A stretch of DNA of 64,000 bases from Neorhizobium sp. JUb45 (GTDB lineage: Bacteria; Pseudomonadota; Alphaproteobacteria; Rhizobiales; Rhizobiaceae): NCBI RefSeq assembly GCF_004343585.1, contig NZ_SLYW01000002.1:248001-312000 (forward strand). The letters are read 5' to 3'. Of the stretch, positions 1 to 9,430 are shown in pieces. The notes below the pieces were generated by a model, which did no database searches, was not told where the DNA came from, and worked only from the letters and a program-made list of their open reading frames with translations. Position 1 is the first letter of the stretch, and every line of letters begins with the position of its first letter. The translations under genes were made by a program, and so were the position numbers.

Positions 1-1
1 G

Positions 2-109
2 ACCACCGTGGTGGAAATCGACATGGTGTTCGACGATCCGCAGGCACCTGGCCACATCATCGATGCGGCCATCGCCCATTGCCGCCAGCGGCTCTTGAAG
101 GCGAAATAA
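2..109 (+). CDS. 3' end of an unidentified gene
   Basis: An open frame enters from the left edge and stops at TAA 107-109, giving about 35 C-terminal residues that include FDDPQAPGHIID and end in RQRLLKAK. The third-base composition looks coding. It converges on the DUF2093 gene, whose stop codon starts at the next base. Too little is present to recognise a family. Confidence 0.5.
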   Translation, partial: TTVVEIDMVFDDPQAPGHIIDAAIAHCRQRLLKAK

Positions 110-343
110 TCAGGCGCGTTTCTGGTTGGGCAAAATGCCGGCGCGCTTGTCGGCTTCCAGCGATGCGGCGCAATCGGCATAGGGTTCCTGACGGGCAACG
201 CTCCAGTAGCGCAACTCGTCGAGCGCAATATTGGCACCGGTCATGGCGCAGATGACGAACGAGCCGGATGTGATGATCTGGTAATCGCCGTCGAGGTAGC
301 GAAGTTTTGCCTCGCGAAAACCTGCGCCTTCAAAACGGTTCAT
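110..343 (-). CDS. DUF2093 family protein
   Basis: Small protein of 77 residues whose central block (REAKLRYLDGDYQI, then FVICAMTGANIALDELRYWS and VARQEPYADC) matches my memory of the DUF2093 family, short proteins of unknown function common in Rhizobiales. I chose the ATG at 343 over the longer frame starting at 382 because an AGGAG lies 7 nt upstream and conservation begins at MNRFEG. The two Cys fall outside any clear metal-binding pattern. It lies downstream of mutL on the same strand, separated by a repeat element, so co-transcription is uncertain. Cellular role unknown. Confidence 0.7.
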   Translation of the reverse strand: MNRFEGAGFREAKLRYLDGDYQIITSGSFVICAMTGANIALDELRYWSVARQEPYADCAASLEADKRAGILPNQKRA

Positions 344-472
344 CCTGCGTCTCCTGCCGAAAATCTTTGACCCGAAAATCATGACTGGTGATTACCGCGA
401 AGGTGAGGGGATGGGAAGGGGCTGAGGCGGCATTCGTTTTGGGGTGGATATGGTGCGGCTTGTTCAGGATAT

Positions 473-600
473 CTTCTCCCCAGCGGGGAGAAGGTGGCCC
501 GAAGGGTCGGATGAGGGGGGCGAAGCCACATAAACGTGTTGCCGTGTGGCCCCCTCATCGCCTCGCTGGCGCTCCGGCACTTCTCCCCGATGGGGAGAAG
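473..600. repeat. Rhizobial palindromic intergenic element (RIME-like)
   Basis: Two inverted arms flank a short centre. The left arm starts CTTCTCCCC-AGC-GGGGAGAAG and runs to ATGAGGGGGG; the right arm starts CCCCCTCAT and ends in TTCTCCCCGATGGGGAGAA. Each arm carries its own small hairpin. The form matches the repeats known as RIME in Rhizobium and Agrobacterium intergenic DNA. Related copies lie near 13.7, 21.7, 47.2 and 57.4 kb. Confidence 0.75.
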
Positions 601-631
601 ATGTTTGCGGCGCCGTTGCCACCCACCACCC

Positions 632-2506
632 TCAACTGCGCCCGAACAACTTCTCGATATCCGTCAGCTTCAATTCGATATAGGTCGGCCGGCCATGGTT
701 GCACTGGCCCGATCCCGGCGTCGCTTCCATGTCGCGCAACAGTGCATTCATCTCTTCCGGCTTCAAACGACGGCCCGAGCGCACCGAACCATGGCAGGCC
801 ATGGTTGCCGCCACATGTTCCAGCCGGCCCTTCAGCCCGCCCGCCGTGTTCCATTCCGCCACCTCGTCGGCAAGGTCGCGGATCAGGTCGGAGGCATCGA
901 CCTCGCCCAGCATGGCAGGTGTTTCGCGCACGGCGATCGCGCCGGGGCCGAACCGTTCGATGGCCAGCCCCAGCCGGTCGAGCGCATCGGCATGCACCAT
1001 CAGCCGGTCGCAATCCTCTTCCGGCAGATCGATGATCTCGGGGATGAGCAGAACCTGCGAGGGCAGCCGGTCGGCATCCAGCGCCTTGCGCATCGCCTCG
1101 AACACCAGCCGTTCATGCGCCGCATGCTGGTCGACGATGACGAGACCGTTTTCCGTCTGCGCGACGATATAGTTTTCATGCAGCTGCGCCCTGGCTGCCC
1201 CCAGCCGGTGGCGGATCGGCGCGTCTTCGGCAATGCTCGGCGCCTCGAAACGGTCTGCCCGCGCGCTCGGCATGGTCATGGCGTCGAAACCGCTCTGGCG
1301 TTCGGCAAAACCGGTTTGCTGGAATGGACGTGACGGGGAGGTTGCCGCACTCCAAGGCTGGCTCGGCGCCGAAGAGGCAAAACGCGAGCTTGCCCAACCG
1401 CCGCCAACACCGGCAGATTGCGCAGGCTGGCCCTGCGGCTGATAGGACGGCTGATACCCGCCCGGCGCTTCCGGCCGGAATGCCCGCAACAACCCGCTTG
1501 CGCCGGTCGTTGCCGCACGATCCCCCTCGCGTGCCAAAGCCTGCCGGATCGCGCCGACGATCAGCCCGCGCACCAGACCCGGATCGCGAAAACGCACATC
1601 GGACTTGGCCGGATGCACGTTGACATCCACCAGCGCCGGATCGAGCCCGATGGAAAGCACGGCGATCGGATACCGCCCGGACGGAATGGTTTCGGCATAG
1701 GCGCCGCGAATGGCCGACAGCAGCAGCTTGTCCTGCACCGGCCGGCCGTTGACGAACATGTATTGATGGCCGGAATTGCCACGGTTGAAGGTCGGCACGC
1801 CGGCAAAACCGGTCAGCGTCACGTCCTCGCGTGCGGCATCGATCTCGATGGCATTGTCCTTGAACTCTGCGCCCAAAATCTGCGCCATGCGGGCGAGATG
1901 ATCATCGCCGGTGGCCGGCAGTTCCAGCGTCGACCGGTCGGGACCCGACAGCACGAACCGCACTTTCGGGAAAGCGATCGCCATGCGCTTCACCACTTCG
2001 GTGATCGCACCGGCCTCGGCCTTTTCGGTTTTCAGGAACTTCAGGCGGGCAGGGGTGGCGAAAAAGATGTCGCGCACTTCGACAACCGTGCCGGCATTGG
2101 CCGCGGCCGGTTTGACGGCCGACGTTTTGCCGCCGACAACACTCACTTCATAACCTTCCGGCGCCCCCTGCTGGCGGCTGGTGATCGTCAGCCGCGCGAC
2201 GGAGCCAATGGAAGGCAGCGCCTCGCCACGGAAACCGAGCGTGCGGATATCGTCGAGATGAACGTCGATCTTGGAGGTGCAGTGGCGGCGCACGGCAAGC
2301 TCCAGATCGGCCGAATTCATGCCGGATCCGTTGTCGATGATGCGCATCAGGCTCTTGCCGCCACCGGCCGTGGCGATCTCGATACGGGTCGCGCCGGCAT
2401 CGATGGCGTTTTCGATGAGTTCCTTGGCGGCGCTGGCCGGACGCTCGATCACCTCGCCGGCGGCGATCTGGTTGATCAGCGTTTCTGAAAGCAGTTTGAC
2501 TGGCAT
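632..2506 (-). CDS. mutL: DNA mismatch repair protein MutL
   Basis: Mismatch repair ATPase that couples MutS recognition to strand removal. The N-terminal GHKL ATPase is clear: [12 protein letters not shown] (about 12-23), the Asn/Asp box near [17 protein letters not shown] (58-63) and [10 protein letters not shown] near 95. A Pro/Ser/Gln-rich linker spans roughly 330-430. The C-terminal dimerisation domain carries [12 protein letters not shown] at 459-470, the DQHA(X)2E(X)4E metal-binding motif of MutL proteins with nicking endonuclease activity, as expected in a bacterium that lacks MutH. CHGSVRSG and GQCNHGRPT near the C-terminus complete the metal site. The 624-residue length is normal. 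It is transcribed divergently from the PAS/receiver gene at 2801. Confidence 0.95.
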   Translation of the reverse strand: MPVKLLSETLINQIAAGEVIERPASAAKELIENAIDAGATRIEIATAGGGKSLMRIIDNGSGMNSADLELAVRRHCTSKIDVHLDDIRTLGFRGEALPSIGSVARLTITSRQQGAPEGYEVSVVGGKTSAVKPAAANAGTVVEVRDIFFATPARLKFLKTEKAEAGAITEVVKRMAIAFPKVRFVLSGPDRSTLELPATGDDHLARMAQILGAEFKDNAIEIDAAREDVTLTGFAGVPTFNRGNSGHQYMFVNGRPVQDKLLLSAIRGAYAETIPSGRYPIAVLSIGLDPALVDVNVHPAKSDVRFRDPGLVRGLIVGAIRQALAREGDRAATTGASGLLRAFRPEAPGGYQPSYQPQGQPAQSAGVGGGWASSRFASSAPSQPWSAATSPSRPFQQTGFAERQSGFDAMTMPSARADRFEAPSIAEDAPIRHRLGAARAQLHENYIVAQTENGLVIVDQHAAHERLVFEAMRKALDADRLPSQVLLIPEIIDLPEEDCDRLMVHADALDRLGLAIERFGPGAIAVRETPAMLGEVDASDLIRDLADEVAEWNTAGGLKGRLEHVAATMACHGSVRSGRRLKPEEMNALLRDMEATPGSGQCNHGRPTYIELKLTDIEKLFGRS

Positions 2507-2800
2507 GGCGCCATTTTCCCGGATTCGTGGACGCCTGCAAAGGCCAGGCCGAAGCGGCTGGCCAAAATGCGACGATTAATTCGACTTTAAGACAAAAGCG
2601 CTACATCTGCGGCGGGTATATCATGCCTGCCGATCTTTTCCTCATTGCCTTGCGGCGATCGGGGCGCCCAAGCCGGAAACGCCGATAACCGATCCTCTAA
2701 GATCGTCACCGTCGGGCGTCAAGACAAGGGTTGAGGTGATCGACAGGTTCTGCGGTCCGGCTTTCGCCGGGGCGCCATGTGGGGTGCAGGAGACGTTTTG

Positions 2801-4498
2801 ATGGATGATTTGACGTCTGACGACGCAAACATTCAATCCGCCATGCTGGATGTCGTTTCCGAAGCCATTTCGGGGGCGTTCCTGGTCTATGACCGCGACG
2901 ACCTGATCGTTTTCGCCAGCCCGCAACTGCGCAATTTTTTCCCCACCATCATGCCCGCGCCGCGCACCCGCATGCGCGATTTTTTCGGTTCGATCCACGA
3001 TACGGGCAAGCTCGCCGGCCGCGATGCGCTGAACCGGCCGCATCGTTCGCCGCTGCGCCGCGAGGACTGGGTGGCCGAGCAGATCGCCACCCTGTGGAAG
3101 GAACGCTCGGAAACGCTGGAGCGTTGCGGCGCCGAGCGCTGGATTTCCTATACCAAACGCCGCCTGTCCTCCGGTTATGGTGTGTGCATCGTCCGCGACG
3201 TGTCGGAAACCAAGAAGCGTGAAGATCAGTGGCGCGCCGATATGGAACGCGTGCAGGTCACCGAGGATATTCTCGACAATCTGCCGGTGCCGGTGCTCGT
3301 CAAGGACCGCAATTTCCAGTTCGTCGCCGTCAACAAGGCGGCCTGTGATCTCTACGGCCTGCCGGCCACCGCCATTCTCGGCCGTCGCCTGTCGGACCTG
3401 CACAGGACCGATCTCGTCGAGCGTCTGGACGACACCGCCCGTCAGGTGATGGACACCGGCCTCACCATCGTCACGCCGGAACAGATGATCCGCGCCGATG
3501 GCCGCGAGGCCTCGATCGTTACCAGCCGGTATCGCATCGGCAAGCCGGGCCGGTATTTCGTCGTTTCCGTCATTCAGGATATTTCGGCGCTTGCCGATAC
3601 CGAATTTGCGCCGCCGCCGGCCGACATGCCCCCCAGCCTCGATTTCTCCGAGGCTGGCGTCATCTCGTCCCATGCCAGCGGCCGCCGACCGCCATCGCCG
3701 CCGATGCACATTCCCGAAAACACCAGAATACTGGTGGCGACCGCCGAGGATGAACTGGCGGCAGCAGCGATTGCCAGCTTGCAAAAGGCGGGTGTCGATT
3801 GCTCACGGGTGACGAGCCATGCCGAACTGGAAATCTTTCTCGATATCGCCGCCGATGCCAAGGTCATTGTCGATCTCGTCGTCATCGACAGCGCCATGGA
3901 GATCGGCTGCATCGAGACAGCCGGCCAATACGGCATCGACGTGCTGGCTCTCGAACCCTTCCAGATGCGCGGCGAACTGATTACCGCCATCGAACGCCAT
4001 CTCGGCGAGACACGCAGTGCGCAGTCTCAGACCGTGCAGGCGGAAGACGAGCCGCAGATCGAAGACCAGGGCGACTGGCAGATTTCCGGCCAACAGCAGA
4101 TCGATGTGCTGGTCGCCGAAGACAATGCCGTCAACCAGATCGTCTTTTCGCAGATCCTCGAAGGCCTCGGTTATCGTTATGTCATCGCCACGGATGGCGA
4201 AGAGGCGGTGCGGATCTGGCAGGAACAGAAGCCGCGCGCCGTGTTGATGGATATCACCCTGCCGAAGCTGAACGGTTTCGAAGCCACCCGTCGCATCCGT
4301 GATCTGGAAGGCGGCTCCGGTGCCACCGTCGTCATCGGCGTCCTGCAACCGGCATTCGAAAACGATCGCGAACAGTGTCAGCAGTCCGGCATGGATGCGG
4401 TCATCATCAAGCCGGTCAGCAGCGATGCCGTCGAGGCGGTGTTCACGGCGCTGGGCATGGGCGGCGAAGAAGAAAAGGCGCAGAACCGGTCGGTTTGA
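2801..4498 (+). CDS. PAS-PAS-receiver protein lacking a histidine kinase domain
   Basis: Protein of 565 residues, probably a cytoplasmic signalling protein. Two PAS-like domains occupy about 15-115 and 145-255 (the second contains ILDNLPVPVLVKDRNFQFVA). A receiver-like but degenerate segment follows (about 310-400), then a canonical-looking receiver near 430-545 with acidic VAEDN, phospho-acceptor Asp484 (LMDITLPKLNGFEATRRIR) and Lys in IIKPVS. The usual Thr/Ser switch position reads VVIGVLQ, so it is lost. No HisKA or HATPase_c motifs are visible. Start 2801 is preceded by AGGAG at 8 nt; a longer start at 2777 is less likely. The next gene encodes a GGDEF/EAL protein 84 nt downstream on the same strand, suggesting a joint role in c-di-GMP control (inference). 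Confidence 0.8.
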   Translation: MDDLTSDDANIQSAMLDVVSEAISGAFLVYDRDDLIVFASPQLRNFFPTIMPAPRTRMRDFFGSIHDTGKLAGRDALNRPHRSPLRREDWVAEQIATLWKERSETLERCGAERWISYTKRRLSSGYGVCIVRDVSETKKREDQWRADMERVQVTEDILDNLPVPVLVKDRNFQFVAVNKAACDLYGLPATAILGRRLSDLHRTDLVERLDDTARQVMDTGLTIVTPEQMIRADGREASIVTSRYRIGKPGRYFVVSVIQDISALADTEFAPPPADMPPSLDFSEAGVISSHASGRRPPSPPMHIPENTRILVATAEDELAAAAIASLQKAGVDCSRVTSHAELEIFLDIAADAKVIVDLVVIDSAMEIGCIETAGQYGIDVLALEPFQMRGELITAIERHLGETRSAQSQTVQAEDEPQIEDQGDWQISGQQQIDVLVAEDNAVNQIVFSQILEGLGYRYVIATDGEEAVRIWQEQKPRAVLMDITLPKLNGFEATRRIRDLEGGSGATVVIGVLQPAFENDREQCQQSGMDAVIIKPVSSDAVEAVFTALGMGGEEEKAQNRSV

Positions 4499-4582
4499 TC
4501 AGCTGTGCATCCGCACGCTGAAGTTTTCTTAATCTTTTCGTCTCATCCTCCTTTCAGCCAGAAGGTGATACGGGATCATGAA

Positions 4583-5944
4583 ATGAAATTGGCAGGCGCC
4601 CAGTTGCCTCAGGTCAGCCAGAACGAGTTGCAGGCCATGGCCTACAGCGACCCGCTGACAGGGCTCGGCAATCGTTACCGCCTGCGTGACAAGGTGCGCA
4701 TGCTGGCGGCCGAACGCGCCGACGATCCTGCACCCTTTGCCATCTGCATCGCCAATCTCGACGGTTTCAAACCCATCAACGACCTGTTCGGCGCCGAAGC
4801 CGGCGACGAGATCCTCTGTCAGGTCGGCCATCGCCTCAAAGCTTGCATTCCCGACGGCGCCACCGTCACCCGTCATGACGGCGACGAGTTTGCCTTCGTG
4901 TTTCCGCTGGTCTTCGAAAAGAACGGTGCCGAGCGCATCGGTCAGATGATCAAGGATGTGCTGTCTGCTCCCTACGATCTCGGCGATCGCAATGTGCGCC
5001 TGTCTTCTTCCTTCGGTTTTGCCATCTATCCCTTTGCCGGTGAGGAATTCGAGGATCTTTTGAAAAGCGCCGAAACCGCGCTTTACCGCTCCAAACGTCG
5101 TGGCCGTGGCCAGATCACCGTCTATTCCCAGGAAATCGCCCAGGAAATGAAGCGCGCCACGCAGCTGGAACAGGCACTGCGCAACGCCATCATCGCCGAT
5201 GCGGTCGATGTGCATTTCCAGCCGATCGTGCGCCTGCGCGATGGCGCCGTGCTCGGTTTCGAGGCGCTGGCCCGCTGGATCGACCCCGATCTCGGTTTTG
5301 TTTCGCCCGCCGCCTTCGTGCCTTTGGCGGAAGAGCGCGGGTTCATCGACGCGCTGTCGGAAACGCTGCTGCGCAAGGCGGCGGAAGCAGCACTTTCATG
5401 GCCACGCGAACTGTTCCTTTCGTTCAATCTCTCCTCGGCGCAGCTGATGGATCCCGGCACGGCGCAGTCCATGCTGCAAACGCTTGCCCGCGTCGGTCTC
5501 GATCCCAACCGCGTCGAGCTGGAAATCACCGAAACCGCGGTGATGACCTCGGCCGACACCGCCCACCGCATCATCACCGAATTGCGTCAGGCCGGTGTGC
5601 GCATCTCGCTCGATGACTTTGGCACCGGCCAGTCCAGCCTTGGGCGGCTGCGTGATTTCACCTTCGACAAGGTCAAGATCGACCGCGCCTTCGTGTCGCG
5701 CATCACCACCGACCGCGCCTCCGAACATATCATCAAGGCGATCGTCGCCATGTGTGATGGCCTTGACCTTCAGGTGGTCGCCGAAGGTATCGAGCAGATT
5801 GGTGAGGCTGAAAAGCTGAAAGCGCTCGGCTGCGGCATGGGGCAGGGTTATTATTACGGCCGCCCGGCCGACAGCATGGCGACGCTGCGTTATCTCGAAG
5901 CGCATTACCGCGAATTCGCCCGCATCGAGCGCATCACCGCCTGA
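4583..5944 (+). CDS. GGDEF/EAL domain protein (c-di-GMP turnover)
   Basis: Predicted cytoplasmic c-di-GMP enzyme without a recognisable sensor domain. The GGDEF domain (about 15-190) has a variant signature DGDEF at 99-103, the first Gly being replaced by Asp, and no RxxD inhibitory site upstream. The EAL domain (about 205-450) looks catalytically complete: FEALARW (E227), ELEITETAVM, SLDDFGTGQSSL with KIDRAFV, and VVAEGIEQ followed by GQGYYYGRP. Phosphodiesterase activity is therefore the safer prediction; cyclase activity is doubtful. Start is uncertain: ATG 4583 is chosen because the frame upstream to ATG 4505 encodes unconserved sequence. It follows the PAS/receiver gene closely. Confidence 0.88.
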   Translation: MKLAGAQLPQVSQNELQAMAYSDPLTGLGNRYRLRDKVRMLAAERADDPAPFAICIANLDGFKPINDLFGAEAGDEILCQVGHRLKACIPDGATVTRHDGDEFAFVFPLVFEKNGAERIGQMIKDVLSAPYDLGDRNVRLSSSFGFAIYPFAGEEFEDLLKSAETALYRSKRRGRGQITVYSQEIAQEMKRATQLEQALRNAIIADAVDVHFQPIVRLRDGAVLGFEALARWIDPDLGFVSPAAFVPLAEERGFIDALSETLLRKAAEAALSWPRELFLSFNLSSAQLMDPGTAQSMLQTLARVGLDPNRVELEITETAVMTSADTAHRIITELRQAGVRISLDDFGTGQSSLGRLRDFTFDKVKIDRAFVSRITTDRASEHIIKAIVAMCDGLDLQVVAEGIEQIGEAEKLKALGCGMGQGYYYGRPADSMATLRYLEAHYREFARIERITA

Positions 5945-5954
5945 TCTCAGCTCA

Positions 5955-5986
5955 CGAAAAAAGGGCGATGCCAAAGCACCGCCCTT
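5955..5986 (-). terminator. Intrinsic terminator of the PRC-barrel gene
   Basis: Read on the minus strand, AAGGGCG ... CGCCCTT forms a 7-bp stem with a smaller inner pairing (TGC/GCA), followed directly by TTTTTT. The T-run exists only in the minus orientation, so it serves the gene ending at 6032. Confidence 0.75.
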
Positions 5987-6031
5987 CGAATGGGACCGAT
6001 AACGTGTCCCTCAGTCCAGCATGCAAAACCG

Positions 6032-6634
6032 TTATGGCTTGGCAGGCGTTGCCGGGGTAGTGGCGTTACCGGCCGGAGCCGCCGGAGTTTCCGGACCCGT
6101 TGTCGACGACGTGGTCGTCGTATCGGTGCCGGACGTTGCTGCGGTCTGCTGTTCGGCCAGCGTCATGAATTTTGGCGCCGACTGCAGCGATTCTGCCGTT
6201 TCCGTGGTGGTCAGGCGCACGCTGTTGTCTTCACGCGACACGGTCAGCTTGTCCATCGGAATGGCGACGTTCTTTTCGCCGATACCAAGGAAGCCGCCGA
6301 CACCTACCACGGCTGCAACAACACCGCCATTTTCTTCCATGATCAGGTCGTTCACATCGCCGATGCTCTTGTCTTCGGCGTTATAGATCGACTTGCCCAT
6401 GTAATCGCTGGCGGCAACCTGGGTGGCAGCCTGTTCTGTCAGATAGGTACCGGAAGCGGCACCCGCATCAGCAGAGGTTGCGGAAGGCATTGCCGGCTTT
6501 GCCATCGTATCGGCCGGTGCCGACTGTTCGGCCGGAGCAGCCGGTGCCGGGGTGGCAGTCTGGGCGAATGCCGGAGCAATCGCGGTGGATGCCATAAGGG
6601 CTGCGGCTGCCATCGTGCTAAGGAACTTGCTCAT
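6032..6634 (-). CDS. Secreted PRC-barrel domain protein
   Basis: A 200-residue exported protein. A signal peptide (MSKFLSTMAAAALMASTAIA, cleavage probably after AFA near 24) is followed by a low-complexity Ala/Pro/Thr linker to about 75. One PRC-barrel domain covers about 80-170 (SDYMGKSIYNAED, IGDVNDLIMEENGGV, VGGFLGIGEKNVAIP). The tail is again Thr/Pro/Ala rich. PRC-barrels are small beta-barrels found in photosynthetic reaction centre H subunits, RimM and many rhizobial periplasmic proteins; the ligand here is unknown. AAGGCAGG precedes the ATG. It stands alone, with its own terminator and a long upstream gap. Confidence 0.88.
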   Translation of the reverse strand: MSKFLSTMAAAALMASTAIAPAFAQTATPAPAAPAEQSAPADTMAKPAMPSATSADAGAASGTYLTEQAATQVAASDYMGKSIYNAEDKSIGDVNDLIMEENGGVVAAVVGVGGFLGIGEKNVAIPMDKLTVSREDNSVRLTTTETAESLQSAPKFMTLAEQQTAATSGTDTTTTSSTTGPETPAAPAGNATTPATPAKP

Positions 6635-6945
6635 ATCAAACCTGCCTTTCTCGTGTGGGCGGCGCGGCGTCTTGAAGGAAGATCGCCTTGCCGGATCGCT
6701 AGGAGAATGGCCGGAGAGCAGGATTGGTTCCGATTTTAATGATTAAAAAATAGGCGGAAAAATGCGGAACAATTCATCATTCCGCAAGTTAGGTCGCACC
6801 AACCCGTATGAAAAATTCGGCGCGATGAAGAGGCCAGAAGCGCCCGCGGCCGTCATCCTCGGCGTTGTGCCGAGGATCTGCTAACTTCATGATCGGCGTG
6901 GTTAGATCCTCGGGACAGGCCCGAGGATGACGCGGCGATCGAACT
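6635..6945. other. Intergenic region upstream of the PRC-barrel gene
   Basis: About 310 bp without a convincing gene. The part next to 6634 is AT-rich and should hold the promoter of the PRC-barrel gene. The part near 6852-6931 is a palindromic repeat described separately. No other feature was seen. Confidence 0.5.
6852..6931. repeat. 80-bp nested palindromic repeat (GTCATCCTCGG family)
   Basis: The element begins GTCATCCTCGG and ends CCGAGGATGAC. It contains two hairpins, CCTCGG-CGTTGTG-CCGAGG and CCTCGGGACAGGCCCGAGG, that also pair with each other (GGATCTGCTAAC against GTTAGATCC). Two further copies lie at 34179 (split by an insertion sequence) and at 42928. Confidence 0.8.
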
Positions 6946-7836
6946 TCAGAGCAGGTAATCCGGCTCGAAACGGCCTTTGACGTTGATGCCGAGATCGATC
7001 AGGTTGCCGGCTTTCGGGTCTGCCTTGCGGGCTTCATCGTCCATTCCCTGCCAGGCGGATGTCACCAGCAGGCGTTCGGCATCTTTTCCGAAAAACGCCG
7101 GGCAGCTGGGCTGTTTCACCGGTACCTCGTAGCGGGCGAGCAGCGTGCCGTCGGGCGCATAGCTGTCCACCACGCCGGCACCCCAGCGCGCATTCCAGAT
7201 CTTTCCTTCGGCGTCGCAGACCGCACCGTCCATCCCGCCCGGCTTGCCGTTGTTGTCGATCAGCACGGAAGGTTCGCCGGTCGGCAGGCCGGTGGCGGCA
7301 TCGAGGTCCACGCGCATCAGCCGGTTGATCTTGGTATCGACGAAATAACCGGTGGCGCCATCCGGCGAAAAGCAGATGGCGTTAGTGATGCTGATATTGC
7401 CAAAAAGTTTTGTCACCGTGCCCCTGGCGACATGATAGATCGCGCCGGCCCCATCTTCGGCCTTGCGGCCCATCGTGCCGATCCACAAGGCACCGGACTG
7501 ATGCACGCGGCCGTCATTGGAGCGGTTGCCGGGTTTTTCCGGCTCCAGTTCCAGATAGGGCGAAAATTCGCCGCTCACCGTATCGCGGATGAAAAGCCCC
7601 TTGTCGGAGGCGATCAGCTGCCGGCCGGTATCGATGCGGGCCAGCACGCTGCCCATGAACGGCAGGGTATGAACGCGGGTTTCGCCGCTTGCCGTATCGA
7701 GTTCATGCAGTTCCGAGCCAACGATGTTGAACCACCAGGCCTTAGCCGTATGCGGATCAAAAGTCGGGCCTTCACCAAGCTCGCTTGTGGCAGCCGAAAG
7801 AACGGAACCCTTGAACGGAATGATCTCTGCCGTCAT
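6946..7836 (-). CDS. SMP-30/gluconolactonase family lactonase (probably galactonolactonase)
   Basis: Six-bladed beta-propeller lactonase of 296 residues, the usual length of the SMP-30/LRE family. Likely metal-binding positions are visible: Glu22 in LGEGPTFDP, Asn in SITNAICFSPDG and Asp in GMDGAVCDAEGKIW. The family opens sugar-acid lactones. It is the last gene of a minus-strand operon with an SDR dehydrogenase, a 2-keto-3-deoxygalactonate kinase and its aldolase, so hydrolysis of galactono-lactone between the dehydrogenase and dehydratase steps is the most economical role (inference from context). It starts 3 bp after the stop of dgoA. L-arabino- or gluconolactone are alternatives. Confidence 0.85.
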   Translation of the reverse strand: MTAEIIPFKGSVLSAATSELGEGPTFDPHTAKAWWFNIVGSELHELDTASGETRVHTLPFMGSVLARIDTGRQLIASDKGLFIRDTVSGEFSPYLELEPEKPGNRSNDGRVHQSGALWIGTMGRKAEDGAGAIYHVARGTVTKLFGNISITNAICFSPDGATGYFVDTKINRLMRVDLDAATGLPTGEPSVLIDNNGKPGGMDGAVCDAEGKIWNARWGAGVVDSYAPDGTLLARYEVPVKQPSCPAFFGKDAERLLVTSAWQGMDDEARKADPKAGNLIDLGINVKGRFEPDYLL

Positions 7837-7839
7837 GCC

Positions 7840-8484
7840 TCAGCCTCCCTTTTTCGCAGCGATGGCCGCATCATAGGCGGCGATCGTCACCTTGGCGCGC
7901 TCGCCGACTTCGGCCGCGCTCATGCCCGGCTTGTAGAGGCTGGAGCCGAGACCGAAGGCCAGAATGTTGGCATTGACGTATTCGCCAAAGTTGGCGTCGG
8001 AAACACCACCGACGGCGGCGATCACCAGTTCCGGCGGCAGCACGGCGCGGATCGCGGTAATGCCCGATGGGCCGAGCACGCTGGCGGGGAAAAATTTCAA
8101 ACCCGTCGCACCGGCCTTCGCCGCTGCCAACGCCTCCGTTGCGGTAAACACGCCCGGCAGCGTCACCATGCCCTTGGCGGCGGCAGTTTCGATCACCGCC
8201 GGTTCCACATTCGGGCTCACCATCAGTTTGCCGCCTGCCGCTTCCAGCGAATTCACCTGCTCGACCGAAAGCACCGTGCCCGCACCGATCAGCACGTTTG
8301 CCGGCGCCAGTTTCGCCGCCGTCTCGATCGAGCGGAACGGATCGGGCGAGTTGAGCGGGATTTCGATCGCCGTAAAACCGGCCTCGATCAGCGTGCCGAC
8401 CACGGCCTCCGCTTCTGTCGGTTTCAGGCCGCGAAGAATGGCCACCAGCGGGTGCTGCATCTGCGGAAACGGTACTCGGGTCAT
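7840..8484 (-). CDS. dgoA: 2-dehydro-3-deoxy-6-phosphogalactonate aldolase
   Basis: Class I aldolase of the KDPG/KDPGal family, 214 residues. It cleaves 2-keto-3-deoxy-6-phosphogalactonate to pyruvate and glyceraldehyde 3-phosphate. Visible active-site positions are Arg18 in ILRGL, Glu41 in AIEIPLNSP, and Schiff-base Lys130 in GLKFFPAS. The start at 8484 is preferred over ATG 8490 because AAGGA lies 7 nt upstream of it but is almost adjacent to the other. It begins 10 nt after the dgoK stop (8495). The pairing with a dgoK-like kinase favours the galactonate rather than the gluconate form. Confidence 0.9.
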   Translation of the reverse strand: MTRVPFPQMQHPLVAILRGLKPTEAEAVVGTLIEAGFTAIEIPLNSPDPFRSIETAAKLAPANVLIGAGTVLSVEQVNSLEAAGGKLMVSPNVEPAVIETAAAKGMVTLPGVFTATEALAAAKAGATGLKFFPASVLGPSGITAIRAVLPPELVIAAVGGVSDANFGEYVNANILAFGLGSSLYKPGMSAAEVGERAKVTIAAYDAAIAAKKGG

Positions 8485-8494
8485 GGTCATGTCC

Positions 8495-9430
8495 TTATGC
8501 TCTATTGCCAAAAACGCTGCTGGCCGCCTGCGAAAGGCCGCGGCGCACCGCTTCGTCGGCGTCGATCGTGTTGTAGGGAAGATTGAGCGCATCGAAGGCC
8601 GCTTCGTAAAGCGCCTGAAGATGGCCGGACGCGATCAGCCTGATCGGCGCGTCGAGCTTTTTGCGCTGCCAGCCATCCGCCATGCCGCCGGCAATTTCCG
8701 CGCCGATCAGCGTGCCGGACAGGCGCGCGGCGGCACCGGTGGCATCCAGCCCGTCCAGCAACTGGCCGGAGCGTACGGTGAAGACCAGATTGGTGGCGCG
8801 GGCCGGCTGCGCGAATACCGCCTTGATCGCCGCCAGAAACACCGGATGGCTGCCATCGAATGTTTCGGCATCGGTCAGCGCATGTTGCAGGATCGAGTTT
8901 TTCGAAATGACGTCAAACAGTTCGCCGGTCATGAAGCTGGCAAAACCCGTCACCGTATCGCCCGAAAGCCGCACCCATTTCGAATGGGTGCCCGGCATGC
9001 AGAACAGTTGCTCGCCGGTCACGCTTTCATCGCGTGCGCCAAGCAGCTGGGTTTCTTCGCCGCGCATCACATCCGGAGCCACGCCGCGCTGGGCAATGCC
9101 GGGCAGGATGCGGATATCGCGGTTCGGATCAGGCACGATGGCGGCCGCCGTCAGCACCTTCGGCAGGGCGGCGGGCACATCCACATAACCGGCTTCCACC
9201 CAGCCCTGCCGCGCACCGGCCATGCCGCAGATGATCACCGGCAGGTTTTTTGGCGCAGAAAGAGCGGCCAGATGGTTTTCGAGAATGTCGGAAAAGCCGG
9301 TTCGGGCAGCAGTGGTCATGCCTTCGCCGCTGCGGCGTTCGCCGAGCACTGTGCCCTCGGCATCGATCAGCCACAGGCGAAAACTGCTGGTGCCCCAGTC
9401 AACGGCGGCATAGGCGGGCAAGCTGGTCAC
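8495..9430 (-). CDS. dgoK: 2-dehydro-3-deoxygalactonokinase
   Basis: Kinase of 311 residues that phosphorylates 2-keto-3-deoxygalactonate before aldol cleavage. The N-terminus AYAAVDWGTSSFRLWLID is the typical phosphate-binding start of the DgoK family, and GTHSKWVRL is the second conserved block. I take the GTG at 9430 as start: GGAGG lies 6 nt upstream, and its first bases overlap the TGA of the preceding SDR gene (GTGA), a classic coupled junction. The frame is open further upstream to 9586 but that part lies inside the SDR gene. Confidence 0.9.
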   Translation of the reverse strand: MTSLPAYAAVDWGTSSFRLWLIDAEGTVLGERRSGEGMTTAARTGFSDILENHLAALSAPKNLPVIICGMAGARQGWVEAGYVDVPAALPKVLTAAAIVPDPNRDIRILPGIAQRGVAPDVMRGEETQLLGARDESVTGEQLFCMPGTHSKWVRLSGDTVTGFASFMTGELFDVISKNSILQHALTDAETFDGSHPVFLAAIKAVFAQPARATNLVFTVRSGQLLDGLDATGAAARLSGTLIGAEIAGGMADGWQRKKLDAPIRLIASGHLQALYEAAFDALNLPYNTIDADEAVRRGLSQAASSVFGNRA

